A DNA stretch of 64,000 nt from Afifellaceae bacterium (GTDB lineage: Bacteria; Pseudomonadota; Alphaproteobacteria; Rhizobiales; Afifellaceae): positions 1 through 64,000 of the forward strand of contig JANQKG010000002.1 in NCBI GenBank assembly GCA_028281235.1, in the 5' to 3' direction. How positions within the stretch are numbered: position 1 is the first letter of the stretch; the number at the start of each line of letters is the position of its first letter. The position numbers and the translations under genes were made by a program. Shown here one piece after another: positions 43,663 to 52,517 of the stretch. Below the pieces are notes generated by a model. The model was not told where the DNA came from and did no database searches. It saw only the letters and a program-made list of their open reading frames with translations.

Positions 43663-46600
43663 TTATTCAGCAGCCGGCCGCGAGACGCTCCATTGCGACA
43701 TCAGGGCTCGAAGTGCGGCGGGCTTGAGCGGTTTGTTGAGCACGCGGATGCCGGCCTTCAGTGCGCGCTCGCGCAGCTCCGGAGACCGATTGGCGGTGAC
43801 GAGAATGGCGGGAATGTCGGCGCCGAGCTTCCAGCGTATGTCGGCGACCGCTGTCAGCCCGTCGCTTTCGTCCAGGTGATAGTCGATCAGCATGAGGTCG
43901 GGAATGTCATCGGGCCGGCTGAGCAGGCGCAGCGCCTCGCGTGCGGTCTTGGCGACGACGGGGGCGCATCCCCAGCCGGAGAGCAGCGCCGTCATGCCGG
44001 AGAGAATGCGTTCGTCGTTGTCGATGCACAGAACTTGCAATCCGATTGCGAGCGGCTGGTCGGAAAGCGCTTCCGCCGCCGGCTGAGCGGTCGGCACATC
44101 GGCGGCGAGGGGTACGGCGAGGCTGATGCGCGTGCCTTTGCCGGGCACGGAAGCGAGCGAGACGTCGATGCCGAGCACCTTGGCGATGCGTTCCACGATC
44201 GACAGGCCGAGCCCAAGTCCAGGGGCAATGCGAGCGCCGGTCTCGAGGCGGCGGAACTCGGCGAAGATCAGCTCCTGTTCTTCCGGCGCAATGCCGATCC
44301 CGGTGTCCACGATCTCGATGAAGACGCGCCGTCGCTTACGTCGACAGCCAACGAGCACGTGGCCGTTGGGGGCGTATTTTATGGCGTTGGATACGAGGTT
44401 GAGGATGAGCCGCGTCAGGAGCTGCGGGTCGGTCTGAACCGCCAGGCTGCACGGCACGACCTTGAGCGTTACGCCGCGGTCGCGCGCCTCGGCGGAAAAG
44501 TCCACGGCGATACGGTCGAGAATGTCCTGCAGGGGGACGGGGCGCTTGTTGGGCTGCAAACTGCCGGTGTCGAGGCGGGATATTTCAAGGACGGCGCGCA
44601 GTATGTCCTCAACGCCGTCGAGCGCGGAGCTGAGATTGGTGGCGATCTCCGCATCCTGCGATCCTTCGGCGCGCTCCGACAGGGAAGTGGCGTAGAGGCG
44701 GGCGGCGTTGAGCGGCTGTAGAAGGTCGTGCCCGGCGGCCGAAAAGAAACGCGTCTTGGAGAGATTGGCTTCCTCGGCGGTGGTCGTGGCGCGTTCCAGC
44801 GCGGCGTTCAGTCGTGTCAGTTCTTCGGTGCGTTCCTCAACGCGCCGCTCCAGCATGGCTTTGGAGCGGACGAGCTCCGCCTCGTTCTCAGTCTGCTCGG
44901 TGACGTCGGTAATGAGCAGCGCAAGCCCACCATCGGCAGACGGCCGAGGCTCCAGCGTCAGCACGCGGCCCGTGCCGGGATGCTTCTGGCGGATCGCGCG
45001 AATGCCGGACACCAATTCGCGCATGTGTTCCTCAGCCAGCGTGTCTGGATTGCCGGGGCCGAACATGCGCGTGCCGGAGAGGTAGCGCAGCACTTCAAAG
45101 AGCGACAGGCCGACCTGGCCGAATTCAGCCGGCAGGTCGAGATGCTGGCGGAAGAGCCTGTTCCAGCAGATGAGCCGGTATTCGGAATCGAAGGTGGCGA
45201 CACCCTGATCGACGCGGTCGAGCACGGATTGCAGAAGATCACGGTTGTATTGAAGCGCCTGCTCCGCATCGTCGAGGAGGCGGTGTGCGTTGGCCGGGCT
45301 AGGGTCGTCGCGGTTCAGGAGCAGCGACAAGACGAGGCGGGCGGACGCCGCGCCGATGGCACTCGCTAGAAGCTGCTCGCTGAAACGCAGAATGTGGAGG
45401 TCGGCCTGTGCGTCCGCTTCAAGTGGCTGCTCCAGGCTGTCGGCGAAGCGCTCAAGGGAGCGGTTGGTGCGCTCCTCTCCAAGATAGCGCGCCACCGTTT
45501 CGCGAAGCTCGCCGACTGTCACGCTGGTGCGAACCGGTCTGAGAATCGGCAGCGGCGCCAACTCGCGCGGGACGAAGATGTTGGCCTGTAGCCGTTCAAT
45601 CGGACGCGGTGCGCGGCTCAAGGAAAATGCGACGAAGAATGAGATGTTGGCGGCGAGGCTCCAGAAGACGCCGTGCGTGAACGGCTCAAAGGCGATGGCA
45701 AAGAGCGCCTGCGGCCGGAGCAATGACATGCCAAAGGGACCGGATTCGATGAACGCAATGGGCAGAAGCCCGGCCTCCGCCAGTGTCGGGAGCAGGAGCG
45801 TGTAGACCCACACGGCAAAGCCGGCCGCCATGCCGGCGACCGCGCCGCGGGCCGTCGCCCGGCGCCACAGAAGTCCGCCGAAGAAGGCCGGCGCGAGCTG
45901 CCCGATGGCCGCGAACGCCAACAGGCCGATGGAGGCGAGCGCCGCCGTTCCGGCGACCCGGTAATAGGCGTAGCCGAGAAGCAGGATGATGATGATGGAT
46001 GTGCGGCGGATGTTGAGGATGAAGCTCCCCATGTTCGACGGCAGCCAGGTTCGGCTGGTGCCGCGCAGCAGCGCCGGAACGGCGATCTCATTGGAGATCA
46101 TGATGGCGAGCGCAACGCTGGCCACGATGACCATGGCGGTGGCCGCCGATAGGCCGCCGATGAAGGCAAACAGCGTGATCAGCTCGTTGCCGGCGAGGCG
46201 TGGGATCTCCAAAACGAAGAGATCCGCGTCGACATTTCCGCCGAGCCGCAGCATGCCGGCCACGGCGATCGGCACGACAAAGATGTTGATGGCGACGAGA
46301 TAGGCGGGGAAGAGCCACGCCGCGCGCCGCACTTCGCCCGGGCTGTTGTTCTCCACCACGGCGATGTGGAACTGACGCGGCAGCAACAGGCAGGCAAAAG
46401 CCGCCAGCGCCGTCTGCGCCAGCCAGCCGCCGCCCGGCAGGTCGCGCGCAAATTTCTCCGCGATTTCCGGCGTGGCGGCGGCCTGCTGATAAAGATCGGA
46501 GGGCCCGTCGAAGAGGACCCAGGTGACATAGATGCCGACGGTCAAGAAGGCGACAAGCTTCACCAGCGCTTCTACCGCAACGGCCAGCACCATGCCGTCC

Positions 46601-47160
46601 TGATGCTCGGTGGCGTCGGCGTGGCGGGTGCCGAACAGGATGGCGAAGAGCGCCAAAGCGGCCGCAACGAAGAGCGCCAGGTCGCCGATCACGGGGAAGA
46701 GCACGATGTCGCTGACGCGCGGCACCATGGTGGCGACGGAGGCGGAGACCGCCTTGAGCTGCAAGGCGATGTAGGGGAGCACCGCGATTGCCGCGATCAG
46801 TGTTGTGACCACCGCGACGTATTGGCTCTTGCCGTAGCGCGCGCCCATGAAGTCGGCGACGGAGGTGATGCGCTCCGCCTTTGAGACGCGCACGATATGG
46901 CGCAGCACCGGGTAGCCGACGGTGAAGAGAAGAATGGGGCCGATATAGATCGGCAGAAAGTCGAGTCCGGTGCGCGAGGCAACGCCGACCGACCCGAAGA
47001 ATGTCCACGACGTGCAATAGACGGAAATGGCGAGAGCGTAGAGCAGCGGCCGCGCCTTCGGTCGGCTCCGCTCCGCGCGACGGTCACCGAACCAGGCGAC
47101 GCCGAACAGGATGGCGATATAGGCGACAGCCGATAGAACGGCGATCCAACCGATCGGCAA
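43663..47160 (-). CDS. crbS: CrbS-like hybrid sensor kinase with an SLC5 transporter domain
   Basis: An 1165-residue hybrid kinase. Residues 1 to about 510 form a 13-helix sodium:solute-symporter-like domain. A PAS region follows (about 640-760, DQGVATFDSEYRLICWNRLF), then the HisKA domain with the H-box FSAAGHDLLQPLNAARL near residue 808, and the HATPase domain with LVSNAIKYAPNG, DTGIGIAP and GLGLGLSI. A C-terminal receiver has its aspartate in LMLIDYHLDESDGL near residue 1092. This layout matches CrbS/CbrA-type sensors that combine a transporter with kinase output. It is convergent with crbR, 12 bases apart. Confidence 0.85.
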   Translation of the reverse strand: MPIGWIAVLSAVAYIAILFGVAWFGDRRAERSRPKARPLLYALAISVYCTSWTFFGSVGVASRTGLDFLPIYIGPILLFTVGYPVLRHIVRVSKAERITSVADFMGARYGKSQYVAVVTTLIAAIAVLPYIALQLKAVSASVATMVPRVSDIVLFPVIGDLALFVAAALALFAILFGTRHADATEHQDGMVLAVAVEALVKLVAFLTVGIYVTWVLFDGPSDLYQQAAATPEIAEKFARDLPGGGWLAQTALAAFACLLLPRQFHIAVVENNSPGEVRRAAWLFPAYLVAINIFVVPIAVAGMLRLGGNVDADLFVLEIPRLAGNELITLFAFIGGLSAATAMVIVASVALAIMISNEIAVPALLRGTSRTWLPSNMGSFILNIRRTSIIIILLLGYAYYRVAGTAALASIGLLAFAAIGQLAPAFFGGLLWRRATARGAVAGMAAGFAVWVYTLLLPTLAEAGLLPIAFIESGPFGMSLLRPQALFAIAFEPFTHGVFWSLAANISFFVAFSLSRAPRPIERLQANIFVPRELAPLPILRPVRTSVTVGELRETVARYLGEERTNRSLERFADSLEQPLEADAQADLHILRFSEQLLASAIGAASARLVLSLLLNRDDPSPANAHRLLDDAEQALQYNRDLLQSVLDRVDQGVATFDSEYRLICWNRLFRQHLDLPAEFGQVGLSLFEVLRYLSGTRMFGPGNPDTLAEEHMRELVSGIRAIRQKHPGTGRVLTLEPRPSADGGLALLITDVTEQTENEAELVRSKAMLERRVEERTEELTRLNAALERATTTAEEANLSKTRFFSAAGHDLLQPLNAARLYATSLSERAEGSQDAEIATNLSSALDGVEDILRAVLEISRLDTGSLQPNKRPVPLQDILDRIAVDFSAEARDRGVTLKVVPCSLAVQTDPQLLTRLILNLVSNAIKYAPNGHVLVGCRRKRRRVFIEIVDTGIGIAPEEQELIFAEFRRLETGARIAPGLGLGLSIVERIAKVLGIDVSLASVPGKGTRISLAVPLAADVPTAQPAAEALSDQPLAIGLQVLCIDNDERILSGMTALLSGWGCAPVVAKTAREALRLLSRPDDIPDLMLIDYHLDESDGLTAVADIRWKLGADIPAILVTANRSPELRERALKAGIRVLNKPLKPAALRALMSQWSVSRPAAE

Positions 47161-47305
47161 ACCAACAATCCTCCCAGCGGCCGGAGCTTAGCCTCGCTCG
47201 ACGTGATTTCACAGTTGTGTTGCGGCGGGGATTGCGGCCGATGCGTGCGGGCGGCAGCATCCGGTACGGCAGAATCAATCGGCCCGGCGAAGAGGAAGAA
47301 ACGAA

Positions 47306-47731
47306 ATGCTGAAAGAATTCAAAGAGTTCGCCCTTAAGGGGAATATGCTCGACATGGCGGTCGGCATCATTATCGGCGCTGCGTTCGGCGCGATCGTGTC
47401 GTCGCTTGTTGACGATGTCATCATGCCGCCCATCGGACTGGCCCTGGGCGGGGCCGATTTTTCCCAATTGTTCGTGGTGCTGAGCGGCAGCGGCGAGTTC
47501 AACACCATTGAGCAGGCCAAGGAGGCCGGGGCGGTGACCTGGAATCTGGGGCTCTTTATCAATGCCCTGATCAAGTTCGCCATCATCGCGTTCGCGGTCT
47601 TTCTTGTGGTCAAGACCATCAATCGGATGATGCGCGAAAAAGAAGAAGCGCCGGCGGAGCCTCCCGCGCCGCCGGAAGACGTCGTGCTTCTACGTGAGAT
47701 CCGCGACCTGCTTTCGACGCGCGGCTCTTAA
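47306..47731 (+). CDS. mscL: large-conductance mechanosensitive channel
   Basis: A 141-residue MscL of normal length. The first helix and pore region are [41 protein letters not shown]; the second membrane helix is [25 protein letters not shown]; and a charged C-terminal bundle follows with [16 protein letters not shown] sequence. It opens under membrane tension to release solutes in hypo-osmotic shock. It diverges from crbS across a gap of 145 bases and is followed by a strong terminator. Confidence 0.95.
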   Translation: MLKEFKEFALKGNMLDMAVGIIIGAAFGAIVSSLVDDVIMPPIGLALGGADFSQLFVVLSGSGEFNTIEQAKEAGAVTWNLGLFINALIKFAIIAFAVFLVVKTINRMMREKEEAPAEPPAPPEDVVLLREIRDLLSTRGS

Positions 47732-47783
47732 AGCGTCGCTGCGTTTCGACCAGATCGCTCAAAGGCGCGCCTGGGCGGCCTGA

Positions 47784-47811
47784 GGCAGCGCCTTCGGGCG
47801 CTGCCGCGTTT
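47784..47811 (+). terminator. intrinsic terminator after mscL
   Basis: GGCAGCGCC-TTCG-GGCGCTGCC: nine perfect pairs closed by a stable UUCG loop, followed by GCGTTT. It lies 53 bases after the mscL stop. Confidence 0.8.
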
Positions 47812-47828
47812 ACCGTAAATCCTTAGAA

Positions 47829-47907
47829 TTAACAGCAAAATAGCTCCAAAAAGCGGCTCAAATTAACACACCTTAACGCCCGTTAAGCTATGTCAACGAG
47901 ACGTTAA
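47829..47907 (+). promoter_or_regulatory. cluster of TTAA half-sites before the TadG-like gene
   Basis: Five TTAA words at 47829, 47863, 47873, 47883 and 47904 within 80 A+T-rich bases. Three of them are spaced exactly 10 bases apart. The CtrA consensus in alphaproteobacteria is TTAA-N7-TTAA; here the spacing is N6, so a direct CtrA site is not certain. The position upstream of a pilus-type gene fits cell-cycle control. Confidence 0.4.
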
Positions 47908-47956
47908 AGGCGGACACGCGGAAGCCGCCGAACAGAGACGCATTTTGGAGGCCGTC

Positions 47957-49495
47957 ATGTGGAAAGTGCTCGCCAGGGCGCGACGCCGCTTTGCCGAAAA
48001 TCAGTGCGGCAACGTCGCCATCCTCTTCGCCGTTACCGCCGTTCCCCTGCTTGGTCTTTTGGGCGGCGCGGTCGATCTCACGCGCCATCAGCGCCACAAA
48101 GTCGATCTCATGAACGCCATGGATTCCGCGGCCATCGCCTTGGTGCGGCGTGGCGCGGAGGATGACGCGGACGCCGATGCGTTCGTCAATGATTACATTG
48201 CCGCCATTCTCACCGGCGGGGGCAACGACCCGATGCTCAATGTCGGCCGTTTCAACGCGGTGGAAATCGACGGCGGCTATCGCATCGTGTCGGACGCGGT
48301 CATGGAGACCGCCTTCATGCCGGTGATCGGTATCCAGGAGATGCCGATCAACCTGTCGACGGAGGTGATGACCACCGGCGGCAATTACGAAGTCGCGCTG
48401 GCGCTGGACAATACCGGCTCCATGGCGCGGCGGAACAAGATCGGCGCGCTGCGCGACGCCTCCAACCATCTGGTCGACATCCTCTACGAAGAGGACGGCG
48501 CTGCCGACCGGGTCAAGATGGCGCTGGTGCCGTTCACCACGACGGTCAACATTCGCGGCGCGGCTTTCGATCCGAATTGGCTTGATCCGGAAGGCCTCGG
48601 CCTCGGTGTGCATCGCTTCGACGCCTATGACCGTGCCGTCAGCCGGATCGACATTTTCGAGGCGCTCGGCGACGGAAGCGTCGGCACCGACGGGCTGCCG
48701 ACTTCCTGGAAAGGCTGCGTGGAAGCGCGCGAGGGCGGCTACGACATCAACGACACGGCGCCGGGGAGCGATCCGGTGACGCGTTGGACCCCCTATCTGG
48801 CGCCGGATGGTTCCGACAGGCGCAGCTGGCCGCGCTTTGCCAGCCGAAACTCCTATCTGAGCGATCAGACCGGAGGCCGCGGGACACCGATGGAGCGGCT
48901 GAAGAACGTCGACAAATATTTCTCGCCGATCATTCGCGCATCGTTTGATGAAAATATCGGCCCGAACGAGAGCTGCCGTGGTCCCATCGTGGAGCTCACC
49001 AACGACCAGGGCCGCATGCGCAGCGCGATCGGCGCCATGGAGTCCGGCGGCTACACGCATATCCCGCAGGGTCTTGTCTGGGGCTGGCGTGTGCTGTCGC
49101 CGGAAGAGCCGTTCAACCAGGGCGTCGCCTACGATGAGACGACGACGCAGAAGGTGCTCGTGCTTCTGTCCGACGGCAAGAACACTTTTCCGCAGACCTA
49201 CACCAGTTACGGCTATCGCTTCGGCGGCCGTCTCGCCTCCAACGAATGGGCCGGCATCCAGCGGCTGAACGAAAAGGTGACGAGCATCTGCGAGCAGGTG
49301 AAGGCGCGGGGCATTCGCCTCTACATGATCCTTCTTGAGGAGAACGATCCGGCGACACAGCAGATCTTTGAGGATTGCGCGTCGCAGAACGACGAAGGCG
49401 AGCCTCTCTATTACGAAGTGCCGGACGCTTCGACGCTGACGGCGGTGTTTGGCGAGATCGGCACCGATCTGACGAACATCCGTATCTCGCGGTGA
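47957..49495 (+). CDS. TadE/TadG-like pilus protein with a VWA domain
   Basis: A 512-residue protein started at ATG 47957, which follows GGAGG by six bases. The N-terminus has the Tad pseudopilin-like segment FAENQCGNVAILFAVTAVPLLGLLGGAVDLTRHQ. From about residue 140 a von Willebrand A domain begins with the MIDAS motif VALALDNTGSM. The C-terminal part ends with a typical TadG tail (LTAVFGEIGTDLTNIRIS). TadG-like proteins are anchored in the inner membrane and work with Flp/Tad pili. No other tad gene is in the window, so it is an orphan. Confidence 0.85.
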   Translation: MWKVLARARRRFAENQCGNVAILFAVTAVPLLGLLGGAVDLTRHQRHKVDLMNAMDSAAIALVRRGAEDDADADAFVNDYIAAILTGGGNDPMLNVGRFNAVEIDGGYRIVSDAVMETAFMPVIGIQEMPINLSTEVMTTGGNYEVALALDNTGSMARRNKIGALRDASNHLVDILYEEDGAADRVKMALVPFTTTVNIRGAAFDPNWLDPEGLGLGVHRFDAYDRAVSRIDIFEALGDGSVGTDGLPTSWKGCVEAREGGYDINDTAPGSDPVTRWTPYLAPDGSDRRSWPRFASRNSYLSDQTGGRGTPMERLKNVDKYFSPIIRASFDENIGPNESCRGPIVELTNDQGRMRSAIGAMESGGYTHIPQGLVWGWRVLSPEEPFNQGVAYDETTTQKVLVLLSDGKNTFPQTYTSYGYRFGGRLASNEWAGIQRLNEKVTSICEQVKARGIRLYMILLEENDPATQQIFEDCASQNDEGEPLYYEVPDASTLTAVFGEIGTDLTNIRISR

Positions 49496-49514
49496 GTTCA
49501 TCTGGGTCTAGACA

Positions 49515-49544
49515 GGAGGCGCCGGCTCGGCGCCTCCCGCTTTT
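49515..49544 (+). terminator. intrinsic terminator after the TadG-like gene
   Basis: GGAGGCGCC-GGCTC-GGCGCCTCC, nine pairs, followed by CGCTTTT. It starts 20 bases after the stop codon. Confidence 0.85.
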
Positions 49545-49726
49545 ACCTGCTTTGCCGCCCCCCAGGCCGGCCTTTAAGGAAAAACGACAAGATGGCCTCG
49601 CCCCTTCGGCGAATCGCGGTTAAGCTCGTCCCGGTAGCATGTTTGTGCGGTCTGAAGTGCCGATGATCCTCCAAATGGCGCGCTCCGGGCGCCCGGTCTG
49701 GCCCAGGGAGGATACCGCCTGATCCG

Positions 49727-51049
49727 ATGCCGGGCTGGGAACTCCTCGTCATTGCCTTGCTGGTGTTGCTGAACGGCTTCTTCGCCATGTCGGAGCTGGC
49801 CGTCATGTCGTCGCGTCGCGCGCGGCTTGAGCACATGGCGGAAGAGCATGTGCGCGGCGCCAAGGCGGCGCTGCAGCTCCTGGAAGAGCCGACGCGTTTT
49901 CTCTCCACGGTGCAGGTGGGCATCACGCTGGTCGGCGTCTTCGCCGGCGCGTTTTCCGGAGCGACGCTGGCGGGGCCGCTCAGCCAGGTACTGGAAGGGT
50001 CGCTCGGCACCTCCGCCTATCCGGTGGCGCTGGCGGTTGTCGTGGTGGGCATCACCTATCTGTCGCTGGTGGTCGGCGAACTCGTACCCAAGCGGATCGC
50101 CTTCAGCCGGCCTGAGCGGGTGGCCGCGCTGGTGGCGCCGTTCATGTCACGGCTTTCCGTCGCCGGCGCGCCGATCGTGTGGGTGCTCGGCGTCTCCACG
50201 GAGGGCCTGGCCCGGCTGTTGCGTATTCCTGAGAAGCGCGAAAGCGCGGTGACGGAAGACGAGGTGCGGCGCATGATTGCAGAGGGCGCGCGCACAGGCG
50301 TCTTCCATGCGGCGGAGCGCGACATGATTGAAGGCGTGCTGAGGCTCGCAGACCGCTCTGTCACCAGCGTGATGACGCCGCGTGTCGAGGTCGACTGGAT
50401 CGATCTGGATGACCCACCGGAGACCATCCGCGAGGAGATCGCGGAGAGCGGGCATTCGCGCTATCCGGCCGGCCGCAAGGGGCTCGACGAGATTGCGGGG
50501 ATTGTCCACACCAAGCATCTGCTCGACCAGATGGCGCATACGGGGCGGTTCGATGTCGCCGAATCGCTCCGTCAGCCGCTCGTGGTGCATGAGGCGACAC
50601 CGGTCCTGCGTATGCTGGAAATGTTCCGCGAGAACCCGGTCCACATGGCCGTGGTGGTCGACGAATATGGCGTGCTGGAGGGCATCGTCACGCCCACCGA
50701 CATCCTTACCGCCATTGCCGGCGAGTTGCCCGAAGACGCGATGGATCTGGAGGAGGAATCGGCTGTGCAGCGCGACGACGGCTCATGGCTCATGGATGGG
50801 ATGATCGGCATCCACGAAGCGGAGCGCCTCTTGGAGCGCAAGGACATGCGCGGCGACGGAGACTTTGAGACGCTCGCCGGGTTTGTGCTGGACCATCTCG
50901 GTCACATCCCGCAGACCGGCGAGCATTTTCAGTGGGACGGCCTGCGCTTTGAGATCGTCGACATGGACGGGCGTCGCGTCGACCGCGTGATGGTGGGAGC
51001 CGCGCCGGAGGCGGCGGCTTCGGTTTCCGATTCTGAGGTTTCCGGCTGA
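49727..51049 (+). CDS. CNNM/CorC-type transporter (DUF21-CBS-CorC)
   Basis: A 440-residue protein. The N-terminal DUF21 domain (to about 190) has four hydrophobic helices with LLNGFFAMSELAVMSSRRARLE and TLVGVFAGAFSGATLA. A CBS pair follows (about 210-330), with VTSVMTPRVEVDWIDLDD and MAVVVDEYGVLEGIVTPTDILTAI. A C-terminal CorC_HlyC domain (GFVLDHLGHIPQTGEHFQWDGLRFEIVDMDGRRVDRV) closes it. These proteins act in Mg2+ or Co2+ efflux and membrane stability; older annotations call them hemolysins. Confidence 0.92.
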   Translation: MPGWELLVIALLVLLNGFFAMSELAVMSSRRARLEHMAEEHVRGAKAALQLLEEPTRFLSTVQVGITLVGVFAGAFSGATLAGPLSQVLEGSLGTSAYPVALAVVVVGITYLSLVVGELVPKRIAFSRPERVAALVAPFMSRLSVAGAPIVWVLGVSTEGLARLLRIPEKRESAVTEDEVRRMIAEGARTGVFHAAERDMIEGVLRLADRSVTSVMTPRVEVDWIDLDDPPETIREEIAESGHSRYPAGRKGLDEIAGIVHTKHLLDQMAHTGRFDVAESLRQPLVVHEATPVLRMLEMFRENPVHMAVVVDEYGVLEGIVTPTDILTAIAGELPEDAMDLEEESAVQRDDGSWLMDGMIGIHEAERLLERKDMRGDGDFETLAGFVLDHLGHIPQTGEHFQWDGLRFEIVDMDGRRVDRVMVGAAPEAAASVSDSEVSG

Positions 51050-51080
51050 GGCGAGAGCCCGGCGCTAACAATCGCCCTAC

Positions 51081-51158
51081 CCCGGATTGCGCGTTGCTCC
51101 ATCCGGGCTACGCGGTCCGTCAAGCCGTAGCCCGCATGGAGCGCAAGCGAAATGCGGG
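51081..51158. repeat. long palindromic repeat (E8)
   Basis: Arms CCGGATTGCGC...CATCCGGGCTACG and CGTAGCCCGCATGGAGCGC...GCGGG face each other around a short loop. This is a known type of dispersed repeat in Rhizobiales genomes. It is directly followed by element E5. Confidence 0.75.
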
Positions 51159-51179
51159 AGGATTTCATCTCTTTCGTTT

Positions 51180-51232
51180 GAGCATGATCTTATCCGAAAA
51201 GATGGTGCCCACTTTTCGGGATCATGCTCTAG
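51180..51232. repeat. GAGCATGATC palindrome, second module only (E5)
   Basis: GAGCATGATC (51180-51189), a middle segment with TCCGAAAAGATGGTG, and GATCATGCTC, ending in CTAG at 51232. It is the second module of E1/E3/E4 without the first hairpin, joined here to E8. Confidence 0.85.
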
Positions 51233-51391
51233 GCTCGGCGGTTACTGGCAAGGCTTCGTTTACCGCCGGTCGAGGTGCAAGGGCGGACGAAACAATTTTC
51301 GCGATTCACGCAATGCTCCCGAAACGCCGCGCTCCTATATGCGAGTGGAAAGGGAGCTCGCCAAAGGTGCGGGCAAGGCGTTGAGGGCGAC

Positions 51392-51688
51392 ATGTCCGAC
51401 AGAATGAAAGTTGCCGAAGAGATGGCCCGGATGGGCCGGGAATACGGTCAGGAGCTGGCCGCAGCGCTTGTGCTGGCGAGCCGCCGCAACGCGGCCGATC
51501 GCGGGCTGAAAAAGCAGATGGCGCGGCTTGTGCTTCATCAGATCGACGCGGCCGTGAAGCGGCTGCGCAAAGCCGGTCTGCCGGCCGATCTGGGCGATCT
51601 TTACGCGCACGGCGCCCGCCAGGGCGTGCATGACGAGCTTGTTGAGAGCGGCGCGGTCGCAGCCGACACCTATCGCCGCGCGGCCTAA
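51392..51688 (+). CDS. small protein of unknown function
   Basis: A 98-residue, mostly helical, charged protein from ATG 51392 (MSDRMKVAEEMARMGREYGQELAAALVLASRR), preceded by GAGGGCGAC. The C-terminal half has KRLRKAGLPADLGDLYAHGARQGVHDELVES. There is no signal peptide or membrane helix. I do not recognise the family. The open frame upstream passes through repeat sequence and is not part of the gene. Confidence 0.6.
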   Translation: MSDRMKVAEEMARMGREYGQELAAALVLASRRNAADRGLKKQMARLVLHQIDAAVKRLRKAGLPADLGDLYAHGARQGVHDELVESGAVAADTYRRAA

Positions 51689-51779
51689 TCCGCTCACTTA
51701 GAGCGACTGCTCCGCGTAGGTTTCTCGTAACGCATGTCAAGCGCTTGTCGCGGCCAAGCCGCGATGGCAGTGTCCCCGC

Positions 51780-52274
51780 ATGATGCTGCCAAGACGGGCC
51801 CACGAAGAGGGCCACAAGCGAAAGTTCCTCGTCGTCATCGACGACACGCCGGAATGCATGGTCGCGCTCTCCTTTGCCGCGCGGCGGGCCCAGCATACGG
51901 GCGGGGGCGTCGTGCTTCTCTTCGTCATCGAGCCAGAGGGCCCGCAGGGCTTTGCGGGCGTTGAGGACATCATGCGCGAGGAGGCGCGTGAGCAAGCGCA
52001 GGCCTCCTTGTCGAAATTCGCTGCCCAAGCCCGTGACGTCGCCAATCTCGACACGGAGATGGTGATCCGCGAGGGCAAGACCGCGGAAGAAATCCGCCGG
52101 CTGATTGAATCGGACGAGGATATCGCCGTCCTGGTGCTCGCCGCCGGTGAGAGTTCTGAGGGGCCGGGGCCGCTTGTCTCAGCGATTGCCGGGCGCGGGT
52201 CCGGCACTTTCCCCGTGCCGATCACCATTGTGCCGGGCACGTTGAGCGAGGATCAGATCGAGGCGATCACCTGA
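51780..52274 (+). CDS. universal stress protein (UspA family)
   Basis: A 164-residue single-domain UspA protein with KRKFLVVIDDTPECMVALSFAARRAQ at the start, IREGKTAEEIRRLIESDEDIAVLVLAAGES in the middle and IPVTIVPGTL-like sequence at the end. The ATP-binding G-2x-G-9x-G(S/T) motif is only partly visible (AGESSEGPGPL...), so nucleotide binding is uncertain. It is followed by a terminator and a gene-free stretch before pheT. Confidence 0.87.
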   Translation: MMLPRRAHEEGHKRKFLVVIDDTPECMVALSFAARRAQHTGGGVVLLFVIEPEGPQGFAGVEDIMREEAREQAQASLSKFAAQARDVANLDTEMVIREGKTAEEIRRLIESDEDIAVLVLAAGESSEGPGPLVSAIAGRGSGTFPVPITIVPGTLSEDQIEAIT

Positions 52275-52408
52275 GGCACCCATTTTCGCAGCCGGCGCAC
52301 TGTGTGCGTATCCTGATGCCTCCATCGCACCGGAATCTGCTAAGTCATTGATGCGCCATGTGTTCTGTCTCCGTTCCGAAGACGCGGCAGTCACAATTCG
52401 GAAAGAAC

Positions 52409-52426
52409 AGAGGGGCAACCCTCTTT
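52409..52426 (+). terminator. stem-loop terminator downstream of the usp gene
   Basis: AGAGGG-GCAA-CCCTCT followed by TT. It lies 135 bases after the usp stop. Just upstream, TTCCGAA (52373-52379) and TTCGGAA (52397-52403) form a second hairpin, so the stretch 52360-52426 could be a structured 3' end or a small RNA. Confidence 0.5.
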
Positions 52427-52500
52427 AACGCGTTGAAATTACTTATTTTTCGCGTGGCGGGATCGTGACAATCCACAGGTTTTCCAAGAAAATCAATGGG

Positions 52501-52515
52501 TTAACAAGAGGTTAA
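52501..52515. promoter_or_regulatory. perfect CtrA-type box in a convergent gap
   Basis: TTAACAAGAGGTTAAC contains TTAA-N7-TTAA exactly, the consensus for the cell-cycle regulator CtrA. It lies three bases past the pheT stop and 226 bases past the usp stop, so it is not in an obvious promoter position. Confidence 0.35.
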
Positions 52516-52517
52516 CG

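Noticed and set aside
47888..49501. A 537-codon open frame on the minus strand.
   Set aside because: It is antisense to the TadG-like gene, which has a good ribosome binding site and clear domains; the antisense product has no recognisable domain and runs past the true start.
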